Assembly: GCA_036556985.1 (NCBI GenBank)
Contig: DATBIK010000007.1
Location: 1-64,000, forward strand
Direction: 5' to 3'
DNA: 64,000 nt
Source: JAPSGM01 sp036556985
GTDB lineage: Bacteria > Chloroflexota > Limnocylindria > QHBO01
The translations under genes and the position numbers were made by a program. Positions 51,874-61,918 of this stretch are shown here, in pieces; position 1 is the first letter of the stretch; every line of letters starts with the position of its first letter. The notes below the pieces were generated by a model. The model did no database searches, was not told where the DNA came from, and saw only the letters and a program-made list of their open reading frames with translations.

Positions 51874-51963
51874 TCCGGCAGACCCCCTGCTAGACTCGGC
51901 TGGCGGGGCCGAGCGCCCGCCACGCGCCCAGCCGAACCCGCAGCGACGGAGCCGATCCCCCCG

Positions 51964-53115
51964 ATGGACTTCGCCCTCTCCCCGCAGCACCTCGACATCC
52001 GCCGCACCGTCCGCGACTTCGCCGAGCGCGAGATCGTGCCCGTCGCCGGCGAGCTCGAGCGCCGCGGCGAGTTCCCCCACGACATCATCCGGCGCGCCGC
52101 CGAGCTCGGCCTGCTCGGGGTCCCGTACCCGGAGGAGGTCGGCGGCACCGGCCTGGACTCGCTGGCCTACGCGATCACCATCGAGGAGCTCGCCCGTGCC
52201 AGCGGCAGCGTGGCGATCATCGTCAGCGCCCACACCAGCCTCGGCTGCAACCCCCTCTACATGGCCGGCACCCAGGAGCAGAAGGACCGATACCTCCGCC
52301 CGATGGCGTCGGGCGAGGTCCTCGGCGCGTACGGGCTCACCGAGTCCGGGGCCGGTTCCGATTCGCGCGGCACGCGCACCCGCGCGCGGAAGGACGGCGA
52401 CTGCTGGGTCCTGAACGGCAGCAAGCGGTTCATCACCAACGCCGGCGTGGCGGGGACCTACATCGTCACCGCCGTCACCGACCGGGAAGCCGGCAGCGGG
52501 AGGATCTCCGCCTTCATCGTGCCCGCCGAGACGCCGGGCTTCTCCATCGGCCGCATGGAGGAGAAGATGGGCCTGCATGCCAGCAACACGGGGGAGCTGC
52601 TCTTCGAGGACTGCCGCATCCCGCTGGAGAACCTCCTCGGCGAGGAGGGCGAGGGCGACAAGCTGTTCCTCAAGACGCTGGACGGCGGCCGCATCGGCAT
52701 CGGCGCCATGGCGCTCGGGCTGGCGCAGGCGGCGTACGAGGCGTCATCGGCCTACGCGAGGGAGCGGCACCAGTTCGACCGACCCATCGGCTCCTTCCAG
52801 GGGGTGGCGTTCATGATCGCCGACATGGCGACCCAGATCGACGCCGCCCGCCTGATGGTCTACCGCGCCGCCTGGCTGAAGGACTCCGGCAAGCCGTACT
52901 CGACCGAGGCCGCCATGGCCAAGCTGTTCGCCTCCGAGGTCTCGCGCCAGGTTACGAACGACGCGGTGCAGGTGCACGGCGGCTACGGCTACGTGGAGGA
53001 GTACAACGTCGAGCGCTACCTGCGCGATGCGAAGCTGACCGAGATCGGCGAGGGGACGAGCCAGATCCAGCGGCTCGTCATCGCGCGCAACCTGCTCGAC
53101 ATCCGCGCGATGTAG
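51964..53115 (+). CDS. acyl-CoA dehydrogenase
   Basis: 383 residues. The FAD and substrate motifs are in order: AYGLTESGAGSDSRGTRTRA, WVLNGSKRFITNAGVAGTYI, ARERHQFDRPIGSFQGVAFM, QVHGGYGYVEEYNVERYLRD and KLTEIGEGTSQIQRLVIARN, the last with the catalytic Glu typical of short-chain/butyryl-CoA-type enzymes. It makes the enoyl-CoA used by the crotonases at 15-20 kb and passes electrons to ETF. Promoter TAGACT is ~68 bp upstream of the ATG, leaving a structured leader, unlike most genes here. Confidence 0.93.
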   Translation: MDFALSPQHLDIRRTVRDFAEREIVPVAGELERRGEFPHDIIRRAAELGLLGVPYPEEVGGTGLDSLAYAITIEELARASGSVAIIVSAHTSLGCNPLYMAGTQEQKDRYLRPMASGEVLGAYGLTESGAGSDSRGTRTRARKDGDCWVLNGSKRFITNAGVAGTYIVTAVTDREAGSGRISAFIVPAETPGFSIGRMEEKMGLHASNTGELLFEDCRIPLENLLGEEGEGDKLFLKTLDGGRIGIGAMALGLAQAAYEASSAYARERHQFDRPIGSFQGVAFMIADMATQIDAARLMVYRAAWLKDSGKPYSTEAAMAKLFASEVSRQVTNDAVQVHGGYGYVEEYNVERYLRDAKLTEIGEGTSQIQRLVIARNLLDIRAM

Positions 53116-53190
53116 CCAGCGCGCCTGTCACTGGTTAGCCTGTGCCCTAGCTCCGCAATCCCGCGGCGCCGACGATGGAGGGTGGTCCCG

Positions 53191-53421
53191 ATGCGCACCG
53201 TGTTCGCGTTGCTCGCCGCTGGCTGGTTCCTCTTTCAGGCACTCACGTTCCTGCCATTCGGCACGTACGCGAACAGCGGCGCGCCGGGAGGGATCGATGG
53301 CGATCTCGGGGGTGTTGCCGTGACGTGGGCCGCACGCGCAGCCTTTGCGGGCTTGACGGCCCTGGCCCTGGCACTCATCGACTGGGAATTCCTCTTTCGG
53401 CTCGGGCGACCGCGCGCATAG
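53191..53421 (+). CDS. small two-helix membrane protein, 76 aa
   Basis: Two hydrophobic stretches, RTVFALLAAGWFLFQALTFL and TWAARAAFAGLTALALALID, joined by a Gly-rich loop (NSGAPGGIDGDLGG). No family recognised. The ATG at 53191 has GGAGGG about 9 nt upstream; a GTG at 53182 is the alternative. Convergent with the acetoacetyl-CoA synthetase gene. Confidence 0.6.
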   Translation: MRTVFALLAAGWFLFQALTFLPFGTYANSGAPGGIDGDLGGVAVTWAARAAFAGLTALALALIDWEFLFRLGRPRA

Positions 53422-53445
53422 GCGTTGATGCCCGCAGGCGCGTGG

Positions 53446-55407
53446 CTATTCGCTCCGACGTAGGCCGTGGGCCAGGTCGGCGAAGGCGTCCAGGGCGTGC
53501 GGGTTGGCCAGTGAGCCGCGCGAGGCGGCCTCGTCCACGGGCGTGCCGGTGAGGATCCGCTTCACGGGGACCTCGAGCTTCTTGCCGGACAGCGTGCGCG
53601 GGACCGCCGGCACGGCCACGATCCGATCCGGCACGTGGCGCGGCGAGAGGGCGCTGCGGATCTCGGCGCGCAGCCGCGCCTCCAGCGCGTCGTCGAGCGG
53701 GGCGCCGTCGCGGAGCGCCACGAACAGCAGAAGCTCGTCGGCCGCCTCGAGGTGGACGACGACCGAGTCCGCCACCTCGGGCAGCGACTCGACCACGGCG
53801 TAGTACTCGGCGGTGCCGACCCGCACGCCGCCGCGGTTCAGGGTTGCGTCGGAGCGCCCGCTGATCACGCACGAGCCGCGCTCGGTGAGCGTGATCCAGT
53901 CACCGTGGCGCCACACGCCGGGGAAGGCGTCGAAGTAGGCGGCGCGGTAGCGCGCGCCATCGGCGTCGTTCCAGAAGCCGATCGGCATGGATGGCATCGG
54001 CTGGGTGAGGACGAGCTCTCCCTGCTCGCCGACGAGGGATCGGCCGTCCGGCGAGAATGCCTCGACCGCCGCGCCCAGGCAGCGGCAGCTGATCTCGCCC
54101 TCCCACACCGGCACGAGCGGCGAGCCGCCGACGAAGGCGGTGCACAGGTCGGTCCCGCCGGAGACCGACTGAAGCTGAGCCGACGGCGCAACCGCGTCGT
54201 ACACGTAGCGGAAGCCCTCGGCCGGCAGCGGTGCGCCGGTGGAGCCGATGGCCCGCACGCGTGACAGGTCAGCCACATCCGCCGGGCGGAGGCCGGCCTT
54301 GCGACAGGCCATCAGGTATGGCGCGCTCGTGCCGAAGCAGGTCACCGCCTCCTCGGACGCCATTCGCCACAGCGCCGACAGGTCCGGGTGCGCCGGCGAG
54401 CCGTCGAACAGCACGAGCGTCGCTCCGACACCGAGGCCGGAGACGAGGTAGTTCCACATCATCCAGCCGGTGGTGGTGAACCAGAAGAAGCGGTCGTCCG
54501 GGCCGAGGTCGTGGTGCAGGCCGAGCATCTTGAGGTGCTCGAGCAGGATGCCGCCGTGACCGTGCACGATCGGCTTGGGCAGGCCGGTCGTCCCCGACGA
54601 GTAAAGGATGTACAGCGGGTGGTCGAAGGGGACCGATGCGAAGGTCGGCTCACCGGCCTCGGCCGTCACCTCGTCCCAGGCCAGTCCGCCGCCGACGGAC
54701 GCGTCAGCGTTGACATAGGGAAGGATGACGGTCGCCTGCAGGCTGGGGAGGGAGCGGCGGATGGCGGCCAGCTCCTCGCGGCGGTCGACCGCGTTCGACC
54801 CGTACCGATAGCCGTCGACCGCGAGCATGACGCGCGGCTCCACCTGGGCGAGCCGGTCGACGACGCTGCGCACGCCGAACTCCGGCGCGCACGAGGTCCA
54901 GATCGCCCCGAGGCCGGCGGTCGCCAGCAGCGCGATGACGGCCTCCGGTATGTTCGGCAGGTAGGCCGCCACCCTGTCGCCGGGTCCGACACCCAGCCGC
55001 CGCAGGCCGGCCTGCACCCGCCCGACGGCGTCGCGCAGCTGGACCGCGGTGAGCGTCGAACGATCGCGCGTCTGCGAGCGGCCGATGAGGACCACGTCGT
55101 CCTGGCGGCGGGCCGCCAGGCCGCGCACCAGCAGGTGCTCCGCGTAGTTCAGGCGCGCGTCCGGGAACCAGCGTGCGCCCGGCATGCCGGCATCGGCCAG
55201 GGCCGCTCCATCGGTCGCGGGAAAGGCGGCGAAGAAGTCGCGGATCGAGCGCCAGAAGGCATCGGGCGCGCGGACCGACCAGGCCCAGGCAGCGTCGTAG
55301 TCGGGGAGGCTGACGCCGCGCTCGGCGAGCCATTCGAGATAGGCGCCCATCCGGGTCGTGGCGCGCGCGTCGGGCGCGGGACGCCACAGGACCGCCGGAT
55401 CGGGCAT
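53446..55407 (-). CDS. aacS: acetoacetyl-CoA synthetase (acetoacetate-CoA ligase)
   Basis: 653 residues, the family's usual length. N-terminal DPAVLWRPAPDARATTRMGA and WLAERGVSLPDYDAAWAWSV are typical of AacS. ANL motifs: PLYILYSSGTTGLPKPIVHG (P-loop), GTSAPYLMACRKAGLRPADV, QSVSGGTDLCTAFVGGSPLV and HGDWITLTERGSCVISGRSD; the C-terminal Lys is in RTLSGKKLEVPVKRIL. It activates acetoacetate with ATP and CoA, feeding the thiolase. The start at 55407 follows CATGAT by 6 nt on the minus strand. Confidence 0.93.
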   Translation of the reverse strand: MPDPAVLWRPAPDARATTRMGAYLEWLAERGVSLPDYDAAWAWSVRAPDAFWRSIRDFFAAFPATDGAALADAGMPGARWFPDARLNYAEHLLVRGLAARRQDDVVLIGRSQTRDRSTLTAVQLRDAVGRVQAGLRRLGVGPGDRVAAYLPNIPEAVIALLATAGLGAIWTSCAPEFGVRSVVDRLAQVEPRVMLAVDGYRYGSNAVDRREELAAIRRSLPSLQATVILPYVNADASVGGGLAWDEVTAEAGEPTFASVPFDHPLYILYSSGTTGLPKPIVHGHGGILLEHLKMLGLHHDLGPDDRFFWFTTTGWMMWNYLVSGLGVGATLVLFDGSPAHPDLSALWRMASEEAVTCFGTSAPYLMACRKAGLRPADVADLSRVRAIGSTGAPLPAEGFRYVYDAVAPSAQLQSVSGGTDLCTAFVGGSPLVPVWEGEISCRCLGAAVEAFSPDGRSLVGEQGELVLTQPMPSMPIGFWNDADGARYRAAYFDAFPGVWRHGDWITLTERGSCVISGRSDATLNRGGVRVGTAEYYAVVESLPEVADSVVVHLEAADELLLFVALRDGAPLDDALEARLRAEIRSALSPRHVPDRIVAVPAVPRTLSGKKLEVPVKRILTGTPVDEAASRGSLANPHALDAFADLAHGLRRSE

Positions 55408-55413
55408 GGGCCG

Positions 55414-55419
55414 ATCATG
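55414..55419 (-). promoter_or_regulatory. -10 element CATGAT of acetoacetyl-CoA synthetase gene
   Basis: CATGAT on the minus strand is 6 nt from the ATG at 55407; it supports this start over the longer in-frame reading. Confidence 0.4.
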
Positions 55420-55431
55420 CCACGGGCGGGC

Positions 55432-55437
55432 TATGCT
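55432..55437 (+). promoter_or_regulatory. -10 element TATGCT of FG-GAP-like membrane protein gene
   Basis: TATGCT lies 10 nt before the ATG at 55448, in a 40-bp divergent gap. Confidence 0.45.
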
Positions 55438-55447
55438 GGCCGGACCC

Positions 55448-57574
55448 ATGCCTCCGCCTGCACCCGCACGCGTCATCGTCGCCGCACTCCTGGGGGCGGC
55501 GGCGCTGGTGGCCGGCGTCGCACTGCCGGCCGCGGGCGTCGAGGTCATCCCGCGCGAGGGGGCCAGTGTGCTGCCGGGCGAGGCGCACGGCGCCCTTGTT
55601 GGTGACGTGGACGGCGACGGGGTCCGAGAGCTCGTGCGTCTCGTCCCGTGGAGCTCGAACCCCGGCCGCCTGGCGCTGGAGGTCGTGACCCTGGAGCGTG
55701 ACGAGCCGCGCGTCCGTGGACAGGCGCTCGTCCAGCGGGCGGCATCGGTCGAGGATCACGTGGCCGGCAACAACCCGGACGAGGCCGAGCTGCTGCCGCT
55801 GAGCACGAACGAGCCGGCGCGGCTCATCGCCTGGCGCGACGGGGGGCGGGAGCGTGTCCTCCTGGCCACGATGCAGGGCGACCCCGGCTCGGTGGCCATC
55901 GAGCGGTCCTGCTGCCTCACGCTGTGGTGGGTCGGCTACGACCGCGACGGCGCGACGGAGCTGCGCTACGTCCAGAACACCGTGGCCAGCGCAGCCTGGA
56001 TCGTGGCCGCCGACATGGACGCCGACAGGACCGATGAGCTGGCGGTGGTCGAGACCCCGAACCCGGCCATCCCCGACGCCTCCGAGGTGATGGTGCTGCG
56101 CTGGAACGGTCGGGACTTCGACCGCCTGCGCGACACGGCGCACCGCGGTCTCATGAGCGGGCCGCTGACCGTCCTCGGGGACAGCGACGGGTTGGCGGGG
56201 GAGGAGGTCGGCTACGTCGCCACGCCGCCGCCCGGCGACCTTGGCGCCTCGACACTGCATCGATTCGCGCTCGTCAACGGTCGGATGCGAATCGACCGCA
56301 GGGAGCTGACCGACAGAGGTTCCATCGTCCCCCTCGTCGGACCGGCAGGCCCACGGCTCGCCATCGTCTCCGAGCGAGCTGTGCAGCTCCTGGAGTGGCC
56401 GGCGGGGGAGCCCAGCCGATTGGTCGACACGTTCGAGCGGGGTGGCACGCCGCTCGGGGTGCTCGGGATGGGGGAGTCGGCGCGTCTGCTCGTCCTTCGT
56501 GGCAGCACGGTCGACCTCCTCGACGCCGAGCTGCGCTCGCGACAGGGGATCGTGGCCGGCGAGGCCGCCGTGTGGTTCAACGGCAGCTCGCTGCCCGCGT
56601 ACCACGGGGAGCTGCCCGGCGGCGACGAGTCAGGGGCAGCGGCGGTCGTCTTCGGCGGCCGCCTCATCTCGGCGGCAGGCGCCTCCGGCCAGGCGAGCTT
56701 CCGCGAGATCTCCGTCCTTGCCGGCAAGACGCCGGTCGGTCTGTTCGGGCCCCGGCTGGCATGGGCGGCGGTGGGTGACGGTCCAGCCCTCCCCGCCGAG
56801 CGACGCGGTGGCAGCATGCTCGTGGGTGCCAGCGCGCGCGCCAGCGCGGTCGCGATCGTGCGGGCGGACGCGCTCCTCGCACCGGCGGCCGACGGTGGGA
56901 TGTTCCGGCCGGAGGTCAGCGGCGGGTTCCTGGACGACTCGCGCCCCGCGCGTCCCAGCCTCATGACGAATGGCGAGGTGCGCGCCACGGTCGCGGCGCC
57001 GCCGAACAGCCGGCTGCAGGTGACGAGCCGCGGGGGCGAGCGTACCGAGGGGCTGCTCGCCGGCGAGGCGGCAGACGTCGTCCTCATCCCCGACTTCGAC
57101 TCGGACGAGAACGAGACGTTCACCGTGCGGCTCCTCGTTTCCACGCCCGCGGGACAGGGCTACGGCGCCATCTGGGAGGCCCGGGTCCTGCGACAGCCGC
57201 CCGCCCTTCGCGCCAGCGCCCCATTCGCCTCGCTGGCCTTCACGGTGCCGATCAGCGGTCACACCGCCCCGTCCGTGACGCTGGAGGTGGACGGCGAGCC
57301 GGTGCCGGTGCAGCCGGATGGCAGCTTCGCGGCCGACGTGGGGGCCGGCCTCCTGCCGCGGTCGGTCCGGGTTGCCGCCACGGATCGGCTGGGGAACACG
57401 AACGAGGTCGTGGTGGAGGTCGTGGCGCTCCTCGACTACCGGCAGCTGCCGTGGGTGCCGTTCGTCGTCGCGCTGACGCTCGCCGCCGGCGCGATCCTGT
57501 ACCTGCGCGTGCCGCGACCGACCTCCACGGGATCGGCGCACCCCGACGAAGGGGTACTGGAGGACATCCAATAG
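55448..57574 (+). CDS. secreted, membrane-anchored FG-GAP/beta-propeller-like protein
   Basis: 708 residues. Signal peptide (VIVAALLGAAALVAGVALPA), then a large extracellular region with two calcium-loop-like motifs of the FG-GAP/VCBS type (ALVGDVDGDGVRELVRLVPW and AADMDADRTDELAVVETPNP), suggesting a beta-propeller. The part from about residue 600 is Ig-like (FTVPISGHTAPSVTLEVDGE), followed by a C-terminal membrane helix (WVPFVVALTLAAGAILYLRV) and short tail. Probably a surface adhesin or sensor; no enzyme motif is seen. The sensor kinase gene follows 71 bp downstream. Confidence 0.72.
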   Translation: MPPPAPARVIVAALLGAAALVAGVALPAAGVEVIPREGASVLPGEAHGALVGDVDGDGVRELVRLVPWSSNPGRLALEVVTLERDEPRVRGQALVQRAASVEDHVAGNNPDEAELLPLSTNEPARLIAWRDGGRERVLLATMQGDPGSVAIERSCCLTLWWVGYDRDGATELRYVQNTVASAAWIVAADMDADRTDELAVVETPNPAIPDASEVMVLRWNGRDFDRLRDTAHRGLMSGPLTVLGDSDGLAGEEVGYVATPPPGDLGASTLHRFALVNGRMRIDRRELTDRGSIVPLVGPAGPRLAIVSERAVQLLEWPAGEPSRLVDTFERGGTPLGVLGMGESARLLVLRGSTVDLLDAELRSRQGIVAGEAAVWFNGSSLPAYHGELPGGDESGAAAVVFGGRLISAAGASGQASFREISVLAGKTPVGLFGPRLAWAAVGDGPALPAERRGGSMLVGASARASAVAIVRADALLAPAADGGMFRPEVSGGFLDDSRPARPSLMTNGEVRATVAAPPNSRLQVTSRGGERTEGLLAGEAADVVLIPDFDSDENETFTVRLLVSTPAGQGYGAIWEARVLRQPPALRASAPFASLAFTVPISGHTAPSVTLEVDGEPVPVQPDGSFAADVGAGLLPRSVRVAATDRLGNTNEVVVEVVALLDYRQLPWVPFVVALTLAAGAILYLRVPRPTSTGSAHPDEGVLEDIQ

Positions 57575-57605
57575 CACCAGTCCGCACCGGACGGGACCGG
57601 TGCTA
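57572..57605. promoter_or_regulatory. nested inverted repeat spanning stop codon and next promoter
   Basis: TAGCACC (57572-57578, beginning with the stop codon) pairs with GGTGCTA (57599-57605); inside, GTCCG pairs with CGGAC. The right arm runs into TAGCGT (57604-57609), a candidate -10 for the kinase gene. It may end the upstream transcript, or be an operator. Confidence 0.4.
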
Positions 57606-57645
57606 GCGTTGCGGGCGTCGATCACGCCCGCCGAGGACGCTGCCC

Positions 57646-59550
57646 ATGGAGGTGACCGGAGCGCGACTGCCCGCGCTCGAGTCCCACCTCGAACGCCAGA
57701 TGCGCACGACCGAGCGCCAGCTGGCGCTCGCGCGCGCCGCGATCGCCGGCGCGGGACTGGTGGCGATCCTCCTCTTCCGCGACCGGATCGACTCCTGGCC
57801 GTTGCTCGTCGGGCTGGCCGCCGCCGTCCTCGTGTACTCCGGTCTCGTTCTCGTCCTCGTCGGCCGCTTCCCGGCGCGCGAGGTGGGGATCATGGCGACC
57901 GCGCTCGACATGGTGGCGGTCACGCTCGCGATCTACGTCGAGCCGCAGGCCCTCGACGCGTTCCTCTTCTACATCCCGGTCATCCTGGAGGTAGCGCTGC
58001 GCTTCGGGTTGGGGGCATCGGTCTGGACCTCGCTGGTGGTGTCGTTCATGTACGCGGCAGTCGTCCTCGTCGCGGGCGAGGAGGGACAGGTGCGGACGCT
58101 GCTCCCGGTGCGGATCGGCTACCTCGTCGGCCTCGGCCTGGCAGCCGGCCTCTTCGCGCGCGTCGTCATCGGCCGCGTGTCGGAGAACGCGCGGCTCCAG
58201 CGGCGGCTCGAGGAGGAGGAGCGCGACCAGGCCCGGCGCCGCGAGGCGGAGCTTCTCAGCCAGATGGCCCGCGAGTTCGGCACGACCCTCGAGCGACAGG
58301 CGACGGTGGACGCCATCGTGCGGGCCGCGGCGCCGCTCCTCGGCGACCTGACCTGGCTGCTCACCGTGGAGGAGGCGCCGGATGACGGCGCGCCGCTCCT
58401 GCGCCTGGCCGGGATCGAGGGGCGGGACGTGGCAGCCACCGTTCGCCTCCGCGCCCATCTCGACACCCGGCGCCCGCGGGTGGGGGAGGGCGTCGCCGGC
58501 GCGGCGGCCGCCACCGTGACGCCCACCGTGGTCCGCGTCAACGAGGCGCCGGCCGACAGCCCCGGCGACCCTGACGGAATGGCGCTGCTGGGGCTGCGCT
58601 CGCTGTTGGCGGTGCCGATCATCTTCCGCGCCCGCGTTCGTGGCGTCCTCGTCTCGGGCAGCACCCACGGCCCCACTCTCGGCGACGGGGAGGCGCGCTT
58701 GGCCGCGGCCATCGCGGAGCGGGCCGGGCCGGCCCTCGAGAACGCGGTGCTGTGGGCGGACCTCCAGGAACAGGTCGCGCGCGAGCAGCGGGCGCAGCGC
58801 GCGAAGGATGACTTCCTCTCGATCGTCAGCCACGAGCTGCGCACCCCGCTGACGAGCATCCAGGGCTACTCGCAGCTGCTCGAGAATCGGATGCGGGACA
58901 GCGCCGGGGCGAAGGAGCTCTCCCAGATCCGGACCATCCGCACCCAGGTCACGCGCATGCGACGCTTGGTCGAGGACCTGCTCGACGTGAGCCGCATCGA
59001 CCGCCGCGGGCTGGTGAGCATCGAGCCGGCGCCGCTCGACTTGGCGGTCGAGGTCCGGGAGGCGGCATCCCGCACGCAGCGCGAGCATCCGGAGCGCACC
59101 ATCAACGTCGAGACGCCGGACGCGCTCCCGGTCACCGCCGACCGCGATCGCATCGGGCAGGTCCTCACCAACCTGCTCGACAACGCGGTGAAGTACTCGC
59201 CCGGCGGCGGTCCGGTCACCGTCCGCGCAGAGGCCCGGGGCAGCGTCGTGGAGATCATCGTGGCCGACGAGGGCATCGGCCTCACGCCGGAGCAGGCTGC
59301 GCGCATCTTCGACCGCTTCTACCAGGCCGATGACGGTGCCGGCGCGCGGCGTCCCGGCGGCCTGGGGCTGGGTCTGTACATTACCCGCGCCATCGTCCTC
59401 GCCCATGGCGGTGAGATCTCGGCCGAGCCGAATACCGCGGCGGCCAAGGGGACGGTCATCCGCCTCCGGCTGCCGCGCGTCGCGAAGGCGCCGGCCGGCA
59501 TGGGGCCGGTCAGCGACGCCCCTCCGCCGTTCGTGACCCGACGCGGCTAG
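57646..59550 (+). CDS. membrane-bound GAF-domain sensor histidine kinase
   Basis: 634 residues. Five or six hydrophobic helices occupy about residues 28-180 (WPLLVGLAAAVLVYSGLVLV, LIGYLV-type segments), then a coiled linker, a GAF-like domain (about 215-370: FGTTLERQATVDAIVRAAAP, LLAVPIIFRARVRGVLVSGS), HisKA with FLSIVSHELRTPLTSIQGYS (His near 396) and HATPase (LTNLLDNAVKYSPGGGPVTV, ADEGIGLTPEQAARIFDRFY, GLGLGLYITRAIVLAHGGEI). No response regulator is adjacent, so it is an orphan kinase. Its TAG stop forms the next gene's TAGACT hexamer. Confidence 0.92.
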   Translation: MEVTGARLPALESHLERQMRTTERQLALARAAIAGAGLVAILLFRDRIDSWPLLVGLAAAVLVYSGLVLVLVGRFPAREVGIMATALDMVAVTLAIYVEPQALDAFLFYIPVILEVALRFGLGASVWTSLVVSFMYAAVVLVAGEEGQVRTLLPVRIGYLVGLGLAAGLFARVVIGRVSENARLQRRLEEEERDQARRREAELLSQMAREFGTTLERQATVDAIVRAAAPLLGDLTWLLTVEEAPDDGAPLLRLAGIEGRDVAATVRLRAHLDTRRPRVGEGVAGAAAATVTPTVVRVNEAPADSPGDPDGMALLGLRSLLAVPIIFRARVRGVLVSGSTHGPTLGDGEARLAAAIAERAGPALENAVLWADLQEQVAREQRAQRAKDDFLSIVSHELRTPLTSIQGYSQLLENRMRDSAGAKELSQIRTIRTQVTRMRRLVEDLLDVSRIDRRGLVSIEPAPLDLAVEVREAASRTQREHPERTINVETPDALPVTADRDRIGQVLTNLLDNAVKYSPGGGPVTVRAEARGSVVEIIVADEGIGLTPEQAARIFDRFYQADDGAGARRPGGLGLGLYITRAIVLAHGGEISAEPNTAAAKGTVIRLRLPRVAKAPAGMGPVSDAPPPFVTRRG

Positions 59551-59553
59551 ACT
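59548..59553 (+). promoter_or_regulatory. -10 element TAGACT built on a stop codon
   Basis: TAGACT starts with the kinase TAG stop and lies 7 nt before the ATG at 59561. Confidence 0.5.
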
Positions 59554-59560
59554 CGGGCGC

Positions 59561-60829
<1,269 letters not shown>

Positions 60830-60839
60830 CGCAAGGCCC

Positions 60840-61700
60840 ATGGTCCAGGCCATCAAGCGCGACGAGGTCTACATCGAGCCCGAGGGCATCTACGTCGAGA
60901 CCCACCAGCCCGAGCGGCGCAGCCGGAAGCCACCGCTGCTCCTCGTCCACGGCGCGCTGGGCGGGTCGTGGATGTGGAGCTCCTTCGCCACGTTCTTCGC
61001 CGAGCGCGGCTGGGAGGCGCACGCCATGAACTTCCGTGGCCACTACACCTCCGACCTCGCCGACCTGTCGCGGGTGCGCATGCGCGACTACGCCGACGAC
61101 ATCGGCGTCGCCGTCCGCCAGCTCGGCCGGCCGCCGGTGGTCATCGGCTGGGGGATCGGCGCGCTGGCGGCCATGCTCTACGCGGAGCGGAGCCGCACGC
61201 TGGGCCTCGTGCTGCTGGCACCGTCGCCGCCGGCCGCGGCCCTGCCGCGCCGTCCGAGCGACCTGGAGCTGAAGGCGGTGCCCGGCGTGTACGACGCGAC
61301 CTGGTGGGGCTGGATCCAGCCGCCCGAGCGCCTGCGCGAGATGATGCCGGACATGGCCGACGGCGAGATCGAGAAGGTCCAGGAGATGCTCGCCGGCGCC
61401 CGAGAATCCGGCAGCGCCCGGCGCGAGCGGATGCTCGGCGTGGAGGTGGACGCAACGCGGATCGAGGTCGATGCCCTCGTCATCGGCGCCGGTCGCGACG
61501 ATGTCATCCACCCCTCCGAGGCGCGGCGCACCGCCGACATGCTGGGGGCGGCGTACGAGTACTTCCCATCGGCCTCGCACTTCGGGCTGGTCATGGGCTC
61601 CGAGACGTGGCCGCAGGTCGCCGGCTCGGTGCTCGGCTGGCTGGAGGAGCGGCGGCACGCCATGAACGCGGTCCTCACCAGGCTCGCCGCCGTCCGCTAG
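60840..61700 (+). CDS. alpha/beta-hydrolase-fold protein lacking the nucleophile Ser
   Basis: 286 residues. The oxyanion strand LLLVHGALGGSWMWSSFATF, the acid Asp in LVIGAGRDDVIHPSEARRTA and the His in YFPSASHFGLVMGSETWP are as expected. The nucleophile elbow, normally GxSxG, reads VVIGWGIGALAAMLYAERSR, with Gly in place of Ser. It is therefore either inactive or uses different chemistry (for example a lyase or co-factor-free dioxygenase-like role). Encoded 10 bp after DUF1015 and probably co-transcribed. The codon (ggg) is clear in the sequence; a base error would restore Ser only with two changes. Confidence 0.85.
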   Translation: MVQAIKRDEVYIEPEGIYVETHQPERRSRKPPLLLVHGALGGSWMWSSFATFFAERGWEAHAMNFRGHYTSDLADLSRVRMRDYADDIGVAVRQLGRPPVVIGWGIGALAAMLYAERSRTLGLVLLAPSPPAAALPRRPSDLELKAVPGVYDATWWGWIQPPERLREMMPDMADGEIEKVQEMLAGARESGSARRERMLGVEVDATRIEVDALVIGAGRDDVIHPSEARRTADMLGAAYEYFPSASHFGLVMGSETWPQVAGSVLGWLEERRHAMNAVLTRLAAVR

Positions 61701-61717
61701 ACGGACCGATATGCCGG

Positions 61718-61747
61718 TTGAGCCGCCTCGCGGGGGCTTGCTATACT
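61718..61747 (+). promoter_or_regulatory. promoter TTGAGC-N18-TATACT of tRNA-Glu
   Basis: TTGAGC (61718-61723) and TATACT (61742-61747) are 18 bp apart. Transcription would begin ~24 nt before the mature tRNA. Confidence 0.6.
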
Positions 61748-61777
61748 CGGCCCCGTCCTCGACACCGTGGACGACGG

Positions 61778-61854
61778 GCCGCATTCGTCTAGAGGCCTAG
61801 GACACCGCCCTCTCAAGGCGGAGATCACCGGTTCGAATCCGGTATGCGGTACCA
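61778..61854 (+). tRNA. tRNA-Glu (anticodon CUC), CCA encoded
   Basis: Acceptor GCCGCAT pairs with ATGCGGT (one G-U), discriminator A and CCA are encoded. The D arm GTCTAGAGGCCTAGGAC, anticodon arm CCGCC-CTCTCAA-GGCGG with anticodon CTC (61811-61813), and T arm ACCGG-TTCGAAT-CCGGT fold normally. It decodes GAG, the main Glu codon in this GC-rich window. It is closely followed by an intrinsic terminator. Confidence 0.95.
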
Positions 61855-61869
61855 AATCCCTCATTATCG

Positions 61870-61900
61870 GCCCGATCTAAGCTCGGATCGGGCTTCTTCG
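61870..61900 (+). terminator. intrinsic terminator of tRNA-Glu
   Basis: GCCCGATC (61870-61877) pairs perfectly with GATCGGGC (61886-61893) around an 8-nt loop, followed by TTCTTCG. It ends the tRNA transcript 16 bp after CCA. Confidence 0.8.
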
Positions 61901-61918
61901 TGCCCGGATTCGGAGCCG

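Larger units (their letters stand above)
51603..51963. other. intergenic control region between potA operon and acyl-CoA dehydrogenase
   Basis: 361 bp between divergent genes, without a well-supported gene. It contains the potA-side promoter (TATACT on the minus strand), a 42-codon basic reading frame of doubtful status, and the acyl-CoA dehydrogenase promoter TAGACT (51891-51896). The dehydrogenase leader (about 51903-51963) can fold: GGCTGG near its start pairs with CCAGCC, enclosing GGCGGG/CCCGCC. Confidence 0.5.
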
